Part shown: positions 1-8,160 of the stretch, piece after piece
Position numbering within the stretch: position 1 is the first letter of the stretch
Layout of the letters: the number at the start of each line of letters is the position of its first letter
NCBI GenBank assembly: GCA_020720345.1
Contig: DYOT01000005.1
Coordinates: forward strand, 1-22,306
Direction: 5' to 3'
Source: Candidatus Caenarcanum sp.
GTDB lineage: Bacteria > Cyanobacteriota > Vampirovibrionia > Gastranaerophilales > UBA9971
Length of the DNA: 22,306 nucleotides
The notes under the pieces: generated by a model
Told to the model about the DNA's origin: nothing
Databases searched by the model: none
The model's input: only the letters and a program-made list of their open reading frames with translations
Position numbers and translations under genes: made by a program

Positions 1-326
1 AATTTTTTATAAAGTGGTATGGCTAAATCAGGTTTCGCAGCATTGTCAAAACCTGGTCTTTTTCCCTTTTTGCAGTCGCTGGCTAGAGTAAATTGCGAAA
101 CCACAAGAATTTCACCATTTATGTCAAATAATGAGAAATTCATCTTGCCGTTTTCGTCCTCAAAAATTCTTAAATTAGCTGTTTTTTCCGCTAAAAATTC
201 GGCTTTATCCGGTGTGTCATCTTTTTCTACGCCTAGCAAAACAAGTATTCCCTGTCCTATTTCAGAAAATAGCTCGTTATTTATTGTTACAGAAGCCTTT
301 TTGACTCGCTGGATTACTGATTTCAT
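1..326 (-). CDS. dtd: D-aminoacyl-tRNA deacylase, 3' end cut by window edge
   Basis: The first 108 codons are present. The product cleaves D-amino acids (and mischarged glycine) from tRNAs in the cytoplasm. The start MKSVIQRVKKASVTI and the later block VSQFTLASDCKKGKRPGF match the family signature SQFTLxxDxxKGxRPxF, where the Thr is the catalytic-site residue. The family is about 145-150 residues long, so roughly 40 C-terminal residues, including the Gly-cisPro motif, lie outside the window. A GGAG ribosome site sits 6-7 bases before the ATG at 326. The gene begins 9 bases after the recG stop, so the two are very likely co-transcribed. The plus-strand open frame over this region is its antisense shadow. 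Confidence 0.93.
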   Translation of the reverse strand, partial: MKSVIQRVKKASVTINNELFSEIGQGILVLLGVEKDDTPDKAEFLAEKTANLRIFEDENGKMNFSLFDINGEILVVSQFTLASDCKKGKRPGFDNAAKPDLAIPLYKK

Positions 327-335
327 TGTTTCTCC

Positions 336-2831
336 TCACAGCTCTATTTCAATAACATCTGAATTTATTTTCCTGTTAAGCACAGGAAAATCTTCTATAT
401 TGTGATTTTTAATAAGGTCGAAAGATGCTTCTCTGGCAATTTCAAGAATATGCGCATCATTTACAAGGTCAGCCAGTAATAAATCAGGAATTCCGCTCTG
501 GCGAATCCCAATAATTTCTCCCGGTCCTCTTATTTTCAGGTCACTTTCCGCTATAATGAATCCGTCATTGGTTTGTGTCATAATTTCAAGGCGATCAAGA
601 GTTTCTTTTGTTTTGGTATCAGCCGCAAGTACACAATAAGACTGCTCAGCACTCCTTCCCACGCGCCCTCTTAGCTGATGAAGCTGCGAAAGCCCGAATC
701 TTTCGGCATTTTCAATCATCATAACAGTTGCGTTAGGAACATCAACCCCAACTTCAATTACCGTGGTGCTTACAAGAATATTAAACTTGCCGGAGCGAAA
801 TTCTTCCATAACTTTGTCTTTTTCAATATTTGGCATTTTCCCGTGAACAAGCCCTATCTTTAAATCCGGAAAAACATTTTTTTGAAGCCGCTCTGCTTCT
901 TTAGTGGCGGCCTTTGCTGAAAGTGTTTCGGATTCTTCTATCAGCGGAAAAACAATATAAGCCTGACTTCCCTTTTCAATTTCTTTAGCTATAAGCTGAT
1001 AAGCTTTTTTGCGGTCTTTTGCTCCAATAAGGGCTGTTTTAACAGGTTTTCTCCCTGGCGGAAGCTCGTTAATAACAGTTAAATCCATATCCCCATGCAA
1101 CGTCAAAGCAAGCGTTCTTGGTATAGGTGTTGCCGTCATAGCAAGAAGTTCAGGATTAATGCCCTTGTTTTTCAGACCGGCTCTTTGCTTAACGCCAAAC
1201 CTGTGCTGCTCGTCAATAACGACAAGACCGAGATTGTTAAATTCCACGCTCTCCTGAATAAGAGCATGTGTACCGACAGCGATGTTAATTTGTCCGTTTA
1301 GAAGATTCTGGTGCATTTCCCGACGGACTTTTACACCATGCTTGCCGACAAAAAGTCCGGTACTAAGCCCTAAAGGTGTAAGCCAGCCGGAAAAATTCTT
1401 GTAATGCTGCTCGGCAAGTATTTCTGTAGGAGCCATAATAGCTCCCTGATAACCGTTTTCCACAGCAGCCAGAAGTGCCATGCAGGCAATAACTGTTTTT
1501 CCGCAGCCTACATCCCCCTGAAGAAGTCGCCTCATTGGTTCAGGCTTTGAAATATCGGCAAGTATTTCGTCAAATGCGTCATTTTGGCTGCCAGTAAGTT
1601 TAAACGGAAGAGAATCAATAAATTTATCTACAAGCCCGCCTTCTTTGTGGCTTAAAGTTAGTCCCTGCGCTTCTGTTTTTTGTTTTTTCCTTATTAATGC
1701 AAGTTTTAACTGGAGCATAAAAAATTCTTCAAAGACCAGCCTTCTTTTTGCTTCTCCAAGTTTTTGCGCCGAGTCAGGGAAATGGATTTGCCTTATAGCG
1801 TTGATTTTATCAGTTAATTCGTATTTTTTTATTATTTCGTCCGGCATGAATTCTTCCAGATAAGGCGCATAAGCCTCAATAGAATTGTGGATTGCCCTTC
1901 TTAATGTTTTTATGTTTAAATTTTCCGTTATGGGATAAACAGGAACAATCCTGTTGAGGTGAAGCGAGTCGCATTCTTCAATATCCCCGCTTACTGCTTC
2001 CATTTCCGGCTTATCAACTGTTAGTCCGCCGTTATAGTCGTCCATTTTTACAATGCCAGAGACAATAATATTGGCTCCTGTGGGGTGCTGTGCCTTGATT
2101 CTCTCTATAGTGTAGCGATTAGATTTACCTAAAAAGCGGTTAATTGCAATCATTCCTGTCCCATCAGAAATTGTAATGGTTATTATGGTTAAATTCTGCC
2201 GCCTTTTGCTTGTAAAATAAGTAACAGAGAGGATTTTTCCGAAAATAGTAACTTCCTGCCCTGTTTTTAAGCTGGAAATAGGCGTTCTTTGCGCATAATC
2301 AAGGTGTTTTCTGGGGAAATAATGCAGCAAGTCGTAAGCAGTGAAGATTCCCAGCTTATTTAACAACGTGCTGACTTTGGGACCAACCCCTTTAACGTAT
2401 GTTACATCAACATCTTCAGGATTTTTAATTATATTACAACTGTCATTGCGAGGAGCTTGCGACGAAGCAATCCATTCACTGTTATTTGCATTTTGGATTG
2501 TCCCCCTTCTTTTTCGATACTCAATCGAAAAAGCGGGTTCCCTGCTGTGCTCGCAATGACGTGTCTTAGACTCTTTAATATGCTTTACGAGCTGTTTTAT
2601 TGACTTCATCCGTGTAGAAAGGTCGGTAAAAGGATAAAACTCAAAAACAGAGTATAAATTTTTCCATGCAGAATTTTCAGGAAAATTTTTGCTCAAAAGA
2701 TGCAGTTCATTGAGAATAAATCGGGAAAATTTGCATTTTTTTCCGACGATATCTATATAATTATGCTTAATCTCGACTTCAACAGCCTTTTTAATTAACT
2801 CGAGATTTTCTATTTCCGTTGTTTTGACCAT
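336..2831 (-). CDS. recG: ATP-dependent DNA helicase RecG
   Basis: Superfamily 2 translocase that remodels stalled replication forks and Holliday junctions. Of 831 residues, the N-terminal helical region is about 1-90, the helix-hairpin-helix/wedge OB fold about 140-280, and the helicase lobes about 370-800. Visible motifs are Walker A GDVGCGKT (439-446), the DEQH box (540-543), TATPIPRT (566-573) and QLRGRVGR (719-726), all intact, so the enzyme should be active. Residues 91-130 are foreign to the family: they are encoded by an inverted-repeat element at 2442-2560, inserted in frame just before the wedge motif VTYVKGVGPKVSTLL. The insertion partly explains why the protein is longer than the roughly 690-residue E. 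coli enzyme; an extended N-terminus is also usual in cyanobacteria-like RecG. It leads the recG-dtd operon. Confidence 0.96.
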   Translation of the reverse strand: MVKTTEIENLELIKKAVEVEIKHNYIDIVGKKCKFSRFILNELHLLSKNFPENSAWKNLYSVFEFYPFTDLSTRMKSIKQLVKHIKESKTRHCEHSREPAFSIEYRKRRGTIQNANNSEWIASSQAPRNDSCNIIKNPEDVDVTYVKGVGPKVSTLLNKLGIFTAYDLLHYFPRKHLDYAQRTPISSLKTGQEVTIFGKILSVTYFTSKRRQNLTIITITISDGTGMIAINRFLGKSNRYTIERIKAQHPTGANIIVSGIVKMDDYNGGLTVDKPEMEAVSGDIEECDSLHLNRIVPVYPITENLNIKTLRRAIHNSIEAYAPYLEEFMPDEIIKKYELTDKINAIRQIHFPDSAQKLGEAKRRLVFEEFFMLQLKLALIRKKQKTEAQGLTLSHKEGGLVDKFIDSLPFKLTGSQNDAFDEILADISKPEPMRRLLQGDVGCGKTVIACMALLAAVENGYQGAIMAPTEILAEQHYKNFSGWLTPLGLSTGLFVGKHGVKVRREMHQNLLNGQINIAVGTHALIQESVEFNNLGLVVIDEQHRFGVKQRAGLKNKGINPELLAMTATPIPRTLALTLHGDMDLTVINELPPGRKPVKTALIGAKDRKKAYQLIAKEIEKGSQAYIVFPLIEESETLSAKAATKEAERLQKNVFPDLKIGLVHGKMPNIEKDKVMEEFRSGKFNILVSTTVIEVGVDVPNATVMMIENAERFGLSQLHQLRGRVGRSAEQSYCVLAADTKTKETLDRLEIMTQTNDGFIIAESDLKIRGPGEIIGIRQSGIPDLLLADLVNDAHILEIAREASFDLIKNHNIEDFPVLNRKINSDVIEIEL
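2442..2560. repeat. 119-bp palindromic element inserted in frame in recG
   Basis: The ends are a perfect 11-bp inverted repeat, GTCATTGCGAG (2442-2452) and CTCGCAATGAC (2550-2560). An inner perfect 10-bp stem with a 5-base loop lies at 2509-2518/2524-2533. The motif GACGAAGCAATCC just inside the left end is typical of a widespread family of small bacterial repeats with CATTGCGAG ends. A relative lies at 16019-16145. Read on the minus strand it is open and supplies RecG residues 91-130. Confidence 0.88.
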
Positions 2832-2945
2832 TTCTTTAAAATAAATCTTCTTAATAATATTTATTTTAATTCAATTTATTAAAAAGCAGGCAATTTTTAT
2901 TGTTTACATGTTTTGTATGTTTAGAAGTTAAAAAATGACAGGAAA

Positions 2946-3911
2946 ATGATAAAAGCAAATTTTACACTAAATCAATCACAGTACAAACCTGTACAGCTTA
3001 ATGGGCAAAAAACGGGCTGCAAGACGGCGATTTCTTTTGGCGGCAAAATCCCTGTTGATATGTCAAAACTTCACCCTGCTGACAGACTAAATATTTGCAG
3101 AGACTTACAACAAAATACATGGTTTTTCAGGAACGGTCTTATTGAATCATTGGACGCAATTATGAACGAGTTTTCTGGTAAGCTTCATCCGTTATTGCCT
3201 CATGGAAAACCCGTAAATTTCTATGTATACGGCTGCTCAGAAGGGCATGAAACTTACAGCATAATTCTCTATCTTCTAAAAAAATACGGTTCTATTGAAA
3301 ATGCTAAAAAGAGGGTTAAAATCCACAGTATAGACATACCTTCTCCGGGATTGGAAATGGCTAAATCGCGCAAATTATCGTTAGAATTAGATGACTTAAA
3401 TAGGCTTTTTGAATTGGGATTTAATCATAATTCAATTTCAAATAACAGGCGTACAAGCTATATAGATTATATCGATCCCAAAGAAGGTAATATTAAAATT
3501 AAGATAAAAGATGGGGTTTTTAAATATGCAAATTTTCAGGAAGGACGCATTTTAGATGATTTTTCACCAAACGGAAAATTTAATGAAAAAGAGCCGGTGG
3601 TTGTATTTTTCAGAAATGCTTTTCCTTATATTAACCCTGAAAAAGCAATGCAATTTATAGACGATTTACATGCTAAACTGCCTGAAGGAAGCTTCTTTTG
3701 TGTTGGAGCGTATGACCATCATCCTGAAGTGAAAGAACAATTTAAAAAATTAAATGACACTTTTAAACCCTATAAAAAATTTTCCTATATTACTTATAAC
3801 GGCAAACCTTACTTATTCAAAAAAACCGAAAATTACCGCCATCCGATAGACAGGGTTAAAGAAATGGGCAGCAAAGCAATCCAAACGTTATTGAAATGGC
3901 TGAGTTTCTAA
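2946..3911 (+). CDS. CheR-like SAM-dependent methyltransferase, orphan
   Basis: This 321-residue soluble protein has the order of CheR motifs: NTWFFRN (57-63, like the TxFFRE segment), YGCSEGHETYSI (95-106, SAM-binding motif I, usually ASTGEEPYSI), HSIDI (127-131, acidic residue after strand 2) and VVVFFRNAFPYIN (218-230, like FCRNVLIYF). CheR enzymes methylate glutamates of chemoreceptors with S-adenosylmethionine. Here the usual N-terminal four-helix receptor-binding domain is replaced by about 50 residues containing ISFGGK (29-34), and no chemotaxis gene is nearby, so the substrate is unknown. The start is the ATG at 2946 with a short AGG ribosome site. The gene stands alone and converges on the cyclase gene with 37 bases between stops. 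The fold call is good; the function is open. Confidence 0.72.
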   Translation: MIKANFTLNQSQYKPVQLNGQKTGCKTAISFGGKIPVDMSKLHPADRLNICRDLQQNTWFFRNGLIESLDAIMNEFSGKLHPLLPHGKPVNFYVYGCSEGHETYSIILYLLKKYGSIENAKKRVKIHSIDIPSPGLEMAKSRKLSLELDDLNRLFELGFNHNSISNNRRTSYIDYIDPKEGNIKIKIKDGVFKYANFQEGRILDDFSPNGKFNEKEPVVVFFRNAFPYINPEKAMQFIDDLHAKLPEGSFFCVGAYDHHPEVKEQFKKLNDTFKPYKKFSYITYNGKPYLFKKTENYRHPIDRVKEMGSKAIQTLLKWLSF

Positions 3912-3948
3912 AATAATATTAAAAATTAAGCAATCAGAGAAGAAAGCT

Positions 3949-5904
3949 TTATAAAACCGACTTCACTTCGTAAATCTTCATAGGCTCTGAATTTTGGGTT
4001 ACGCAGACGGAATCAACTTCTTTAGCTTCTATTATTTCTTTTACCCGCTCGTAAGTGTACTCGCTTATAAGGATATTTGTCTTGTACAGCTTGTTGAAAG
4101 ACTCCAATCTGCTGGCAATATTTACCGTGCTGCCGATTGCGCTGTATTCATGCCTGTCATCAGAGCCAATATTGCCTACAAAGGCAATTCCTGAGCTTAT
4201 GCCGATGCCGATTTCAATAAGCGGCTTGTTTTCTTTTTGCCATTTTTCTTTCATTTCAACGGTTTTTTTAAGCATTTCTGTTGCGCATTTGACAGCAAGC
4301 TTTGGATGCTCAGAGTTTTCAACAGGTGCGCCAAAAATGACTAAAAGCGCATCGCCGATAAATTTATTCACAGTGCCTTTATTACTGAAAATAACAGGGA
4401 TCATTTCGCTGAAATATTCATTTAAAATGCCGCTGACAGCTTCCGGTTCAAGTGTTTCCGCCAAAGAAGTGAAATTTCTTATATCAGCAAATAAAATACT
4501 GACATCTGCGCGTTTCCCGCCGAGTTTTGAACTGTCAACATCTGCCATAACTGCATCAAGAATGTCTTTAGATACATATTTTGCTATAAGATGTTTTATT
4601 TCTCTTTTTTTGTTGTCTTCTGCAAAATATCTGTAGCCATAACCGATTAACATGGCGCAAAATACAAATAATATGGGCGTTACAGCATCAGGGGCATAAT
4701 TATTAGGGTAAGCAATAAAAAGACAAAATGAAAAATAGGTTAAAGCAAGCAATGTAGACATCACACAACTGTATAACGCAGGCAGGTTAAACACTATAAG
4801 GAAAGTTAAAAGAGTCATAGCAAAAATTACAATAATATTTTCAAAATTTGAAAATTTATTAATAAATTCGTTATTAAGCAAATTTTCTGTTAAAGTTGCC
4901 TGAATATAGACTCCCGGATAATCAGAAGACATCGGAGTAAGTTTTATATCTTTCAGGGCGGTAGAAGTTACGCCCAAAAATATTATTTTATCTTTTAGCT
5001 CTTCTTTTGAAACCAATGAAAGCTTTTTATTCTTAATATTATTGTAAGATTCAAGAATTTTCCATGCACTTATGGTTTTATACGGATATTCGCAGGAATT
5101 ATTGTTGGATTTATACCATTTTATATAGTTATAACTGCCATATTTGCCAGAATGTAAAGGCATATTAACCGTTTTAACCCCATTATTTTTTATTTTTAGG
5201 CTGTTTTTATCAAGCATAAATTCGGACTCAGGTCTTAATTTATTGAAAGTAGCCAGTGCCAAAGAAGGATAATAGGAGTTTTTGTAATAAAAAACAGGTT
5301 CAGAATGCCTGATAATTCCATCTTCATCAGGATTTGAAAGAACAGACCCCATGCCGGAGACGGAATTCATAATTTCTTTAAGCGCATAACTTGTGCTTAA
5401 ATATTTTGAATTTTTGATAATTTTTTTCGGGCGGTTATCAACTATAGTTATTGAAAAATTCTTTTTGAAAATGTTTTCCAGCTTTACCTCATTATTATTA
5501 ATAAAATAAGCTTTTTGTTTGCTGAAAAACATACCGGGTATTACTTTTTTTAACTTTGACAACCTGTCAAAAAATTCTTTATCGTCGTCCTTGCCGCCAT
5601 AAGAATTTATTATGGAATCAAAAGCTATTACTTTAGCCTGCCCGTAATTTTCAAGATATTCAAAAATGTCTGTATAGCTTGTTCTTTTCCAGGGCCATCT
5701 CCCTATTTTATTAATAGACTGATCGTCTATAGCCACAACGACAATGTCTTTAGATACCTGTTTTTTAGCCGTTATTGCGACCATAAAATCATATATTTTA
5801 TCTTTAATAAAATTTTCTGAAAGGTAAAATGCCGACCAGAAAAGTATAATGCCAATTATGAAAGGGATAATGAAGTTGTGAATGTTACTAAATTTATGTT
5901 TCAT
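3949..5904 (-). CDS. CHASE2-domain adenylate/guanylate cyclase
   Basis: Membrane sensor that makes a cyclic nucleotide, most likely cAMP, in the cytoplasm. The 651 residues read as transmembrane helix about 11-28, a periplasmic CHASE2 sensor about 50-345, three helices about 355-373, 377-396 and 406-424, a linker, and a class III cyclase domain about 465-650. The catalytic set is complete: metal-binding Asp474 (in LFADIRNF) and Asp518 (FIGDALL), base-reading Lys514 and Ser588, transition-state Asn595 and Arg599 (VNIASRLE). Lys with Ser/Thr is the class IIIb pattern, which favours ATP but does not prove it. The first ATG is needed for helix 1. No ribosome site precedes it, and an extended -10 promoter lies so close that the mRNA may be leaderless. 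No cAMP-binding effector is in the window. Confidence 0.93.
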   Translation of the reverse strand: MKHKFSNIHNFIIPFIIGIILFWSAFYLSENFIKDKIYDFMVAITAKKQVSKDIVVVAIDDQSINKIGRWPWKRTSYTDIFEYLENYGQAKVIAFDSIINSYGGKDDDKEFFDRLSKLKKVIPGMFFSKQKAYFINNNEVKLENIFKKNFSITIVDNRPKKIIKNSKYLSTSYALKEIMNSVSGMGSVLSNPDEDGIIRHSEPVFYYKNSYYPSLALATFNKLRPESEFMLDKNSLKIKNNGVKTVNMPLHSGKYGSYNYIKWYKSNNNSCEYPYKTISAWKILESYNNIKNKKLSLVSKEELKDKIIFLGVTSTALKDIKLTPMSSDYPGVYIQATLTENLLNNEFINKFSNFENIIVIFAMTLLTFLIVFNLPALYSCVMSTLLALTYFSFCLFIAYPNNYAPDAVTPILFVFCAMLIGYGYRYFAEDNKKREIKHLIAKYVSKDILDAVMADVDSSKLGGKRADVSILFADIRNFTSLAETLEPEAVSGILNEYFSEMIPVIFSNKGTVNKFIGDALLVIFGAPVENSEHPKLAVKCATEMLKKTVEMKEKWQKENKPLIEIGIGISSGIAFVGNIGSDDRHEYSAIGSTVNIASRLESFNKLYKTNILISEYTYERVKEIIEAKEVDSVCVTQNSEPMKIYEVKSVL

Positions 5905-5913
5905 AATGATTTT

Positions 5914-5922
5914 AGTATAGCA
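5914..5922 (-). promoter_or_regulatory. Extended -10 promoter of the CHASE2 cyclase gene
   Basis: On the minus strand the string TGCTATACT gives a TGN extended -10 with a near-consensus TATACT. No good -35 is seen 17 bases upstream, which fits extended -10 promoters. Transcription would start near 5907, only 2-3 bases before the ATG at 5904, giving a leaderless message. This agrees with the absence of a Shine-Dalgarno sequence. Confidence 0.5.
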
Positions 5923-5996
5923 TGGCCGGGGTTTTTATTATCTTAAATAATATTTTTATTAATAAAGTTATAGGTTGATTGCATTTTGGTATAAGA

Positions 5997-7613
5997 CTAA
6001 ATAATTTCTTTTATAGCCAAATGAATATAATCCAGCAGGTCGGAAGCTGTAAGAGCATATTCAGTAAGTTCTTCAGCCGCGATATCTCCGGCTAGTCCGT
6101 GCAAATAAACTCCGACAATAGCAGCATCCCTTAAATTAAGTCCCTGTGCGGCAAATCCTGCAATCATTCCTGCCAGTACGTCTCCGCTTCCTGCCGTTGC
6201 AAGACCGGAATTCCCCGTTGAATTAATATAAATACTGCCGTCAGGCTCGGCTATAATTGTTTTTGCCCCTTTTAACACAACTATTGTGTTGAATTTTTGA
6301 GCAGCATCACGTGCGGATTTTATCCTGTCTTTTGAAATTTCTTCCACGGGTATTTTCATTAACCTTGAAAGTTCCATTACATGAGGAGTTATAACAGAAT
6401 TTACGGATAGGCAGCAGTCGCTGCCATTTATAGGTTCACGCTCCTTCAAGTTGTTGTCTTCTCCTTCGTTTAGACAGCCCTGTCTGGCTGCAAGACAATT
6501 TAAAGCGTCTGCATCAACAATTAAGGCTTCACCCCTGTCAGTAAGCTGCCGGATAAACTGCGATACAAATTCAACGGTGGATTCAGCAGTTCCAAGACCG
6601 GGACCTATTAAATAAACATCCGCATTATGACTTTTATCAAGGGCTTTTGCGAGCGCTTTTTCGGAAATAAATTTTTCTTCAGTCTCTTCAAGAGGAATAC
6701 AGACAATTTCAGGAGTCATAGAAGAAATTACAGGAATGGCACTTTCTGGAGTGGCAAGGAAGGAATAGCCAGCCCCTGCTTTTAAACAGGCAAAAGCGCT
6801 CATGTAAGCAGCCCCTGTCATTCCCATGCAGCCGGCAACAGTAAACACTTTGCCAAAAGTCCCCTTATGGCTGTCTTCAGACCTTAGGGGGATAGAAATA
6901 CGAACATGATGGTCTGTTATAAGATTTATATTAAAGCTTTCATCCTCGCTTAAGCTCTCCGGAATGCCTATCGGTACAATAATTACTTCCCCTGTGTGTT
7001 CAGCTCCGGGATGGCTTATAAGCCCAAGTTTCAGGGCATGAAAAGTTACCGTATAATCTGCGATGATAGCAGTTCCTAAAATTTTGCCATTATCGGCATT
7101 TACGCCTGAAGGAATATCAACAGCCACCACATATCCTTCACAATATTCATTTACAGAGTTTATTATGTCTTTTATGTTTCCTCTGATTTCAGAATTTAAA
7201 CCTGTTCCGAATATTGCATCAACCACAATAGTTGAGGCAGAAATCATTTGCCTGAATTGTTCCAGATCAATTTCGTCAAAATAAACTATTTCGATAAAAT
7301 TTTCCAGAATATCGTGATTTATAAGAGAAGAACCGGATAAATTGTCTTTTCTGAACAATGAAACTGCTGTTGTTTGGATTCCATTCTCTGCAAGATGTCT
7401 TGCAGCAACAAAACCGTCCCCGCCGTTATTTCCTTTTCCGCAGATTACAAGCACACTTGCAAGTTCATCTTTTGTTAATTCAATTATTTCAACAACCTGC
7501 TCGTATACAGCACGTCCGGCATTTTCCATAAGTATAATTCCCGGAATATTAAGCTCTTCGATCGCTTTTTTGTCAATCTGTCTCATCTGGTTTCCGGAAA
7601 AGATTTTAAGCAT
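5997..7613 (-). CDS. nnr: Bifunctional NAD(P)H-hydrate epimerase / ADP-dependent dehydratase
   Basis: Metabolite-repair enzyme: the N-terminal domain interconverts R- and S-NAD(P)HX and the C-terminal domain dehydrates S-NAD(P)HX back to NAD(P)H using ADP. The epimerase part (about 1-220) shows ILMENAGRAV (27-36), GKGNNGGDGF (59-68), DAIFGTGL (132-139) and AVDIPSGV (164-171). The ribokinase-like dehydratase part (about 235-535) shows GKVFTVAGCMGMTGA (254-268), LIGPGLG (335-341), VDADALN (366-372), VITPH (407-411) and TAGSGDVLAG (473-482). The link between DADALN and TPH is about 20 residues longer than I recall for E. coli (about 377-403); its DNA is bracketed by two perfect hairpins. The start ATG at 7613 has AGGG about 9 bases upstream. 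The gene lies downstream of the small ORF at 7760-7954, same strand. Confidence 0.95.
   Translation of the reverse strand: MLKIFSGNQMRQIDKKAIEELNIPGIILMENAGRAVYEQVVEIIELTKDELASVLVICGKGNNGGDGFVAARHLAENGIQTTAVSLFRKDNLSGSSLINHDILENFIEIVYFDEIDLEQFRQMISASTIVVDAIFGTGLNSEIRGNIKDIINSVNEYCEGYVVAVDIPSGVNADNGKILGTAIIADYTVTFHALKLGLISHPGAEHTGEVIIVPIGIPESLSEDESFNINLITDHHVRISIPLRSEDSHKGTFGKVFTVAGCMGMTGAAYMSAFACLKAGAGYSFLATPESAIPVISSMTPEIVCIPLEETEEKFISEKALAKALDKSHNADVYLIGPGLGTAESTVEFVSQFIRQLTDRGEALIVDADALNCLAARQGCLNEGEDNNLKEREPINGSDCCLSVNSVITPHVMELSRLMKIPVEEISKDRIKSARDAAQKFNTIVVLKGAKTIIAEPDGSIYINSTGNSGLATAGSGDVLAGMIAGFAAQGLNLRDAAIVGVYLHGLAGDIAAEELTEYALTASDLLDYIHLAIKEII
6410..6485. repeat. Hairpin-bracketed insertion within the dehydratase domain
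   Basis: Perfect small inverted repeats mark both ends of the extra coding segment. At 6410-6425, GGCAGC/GCTGCC pair across a 4-base loop; at 6472-6485, AGACAG/CTGTCT pair across 2 bases. They enclose codons for about 25 polar residues that lengthen the loop before the conserved TPH motif. I cannot tell whether this is one mobile element or chance. Confidence 0.35.
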
Positions 7614-7647
7614 GCTTTCTACCCTATTTTTTACAATAAAAATTAAA

Positions 7648-7682
7648 TTAAATTAAATTTTATATCAAAAAATTTAATTTAA
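7648..7682. repeat. AT-only hairpin upstream of the NAD(P)HX repair gene
   Basis: Perfect 14-bp arms made only of A and T (7648-7661 and 7669-7682) surround a 7-base loop. In minus-strand RNA it lies about 35-70 bases before the start codon of the downstream gene. It may simply be low-complexity sequence. Confidence 0.4.
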
Positions 7683-7693
7683 AAGACAATTTC

Positions 7694-7727
7694 GGGTAAT
7701 ATTATTACCCCTCTCTTGCAGGAGGGG
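7694..7727 (-). promoter_or_regulatory. Two mutually exclusive hairpins after the small ORF
   Basis: GGGTAATA/TATTACCC (7694-7701 and 7703-7710) form one stem. CCCCTC/GAGGGG (7708-7713 and 7722-7727) form another. They share bases 7708-7710, so RNA can hold only one. They lie 33 bases past the stop of the small ORF and 84 before the next gene. No U-run follows either stem, so a simple terminator is doubtful; processing or attenuation is possible. Confidence 0.4.
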
Positions 7728-7759
7728 CTAAGTTAAATTTTTTATTGATTGTTTAATTT

Positions 7760-7954
7760 TTAAATAACGGCTTTTGATTTTTTGCCGTTTCTTAAGTGAA
7801 CATAATGCATGTACTTTGAATTTGACATTGTGCATGGATTTGTTGAGTTACTCATAGGGATTTCCAGATCAAAATCGTCATCTTCATCAAACAATGCAGA
7901 GTTAATTTTTTTTCTAAAATCAACTGGCTGTGCATGTAAAAAATAGTCTCTCAT
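7760..7954 (-). CDS. Small acidic protein of unknown function, 64 aa
   Basis: I do not recognise this protein. The best start is the ATG at 7952-7954 (MRDYFLHAQPVDF), which has a perfect AAGGAGG 6 bases upstream. The open frame runs 10 codons further upstream, but that stretch contains the ribosome site and so is not translated. The middle is strongly acidic (LFDEDDDFDLEIP), the C-terminus basic (HLRNGKKSKAVI). No membrane helix, signal peptide or cysteine pair is seen. A near-consensus promoter with a roughly 110-base leader and the ideal ribosome site argue that it is real and well expressed. It precedes the NAD(P)HX repair gene on the same strand, with paired hairpins between. Confidence 0.7.
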   Translation of the reverse strand: MRDYFLHAQPVDFRKKINSALFDEDDDFDLEIPMSNSTNPCTMSNSKYMHYVHLRNGKKSKAVI

Positions 7955-8069
7955 AGCAAACCTCCTTTTTTTGTGGCAATCCATATGAGCAAATAAGGAT
8001 TTGCCGAAATTAATTAAATTTGGGGGTAAAAAATTGATTTTTTAGAGAATAATATAGCAGATTTTAAAC

Positions 8070-8097
8070 ATTATACCACTAATTTACATATTTTCAA
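8070..8097 (-). promoter_or_regulatory. Strong sigma70-type promoter for the 64-aa ORF
   Basis: On the minus strand TTGAAA (8092-8097), a 16-base spacer and a perfect TATAAT (8070-8075). The start site would be near 8063, giving a leader of about 110 bases. The leader can fold a bulged stem GGCAAATCC/GGATTGCC (7974-8004) just before the ribosome site. Confidence 0.65.
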
Positions 8098-8160
8098 ATA
8101 CGAAGATATATTTAGTTATAATTATTGAAAAAAAGGCAGGAGCATGTTCAAATTAACTGA

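Noticed and set aside
19..405. Plus-strand open frame of 128 codons at the left edge
   Set aside because: It is antisense to dtd and the end of recG, has no ribosome site and matches no family.
4055..4636. Plus-strand open frame of 193 codons
   Set aside because: It is the shadow of the conserved cyclase domain on the minus strand; the cyclase motifs fix the coding strand.
7342..7656. Plus-strand open frame of 104 codons
   Set aside because: It is antisense to the well-conserved epimerase domain and lacks a ribosome site.
7955..7984. Longer N-terminus (10 codons) of the small acidic ORF
   Set aside because: The extension covers the AAGGAGG that serves the ATG at 7954 and has no ribosome site of its own.
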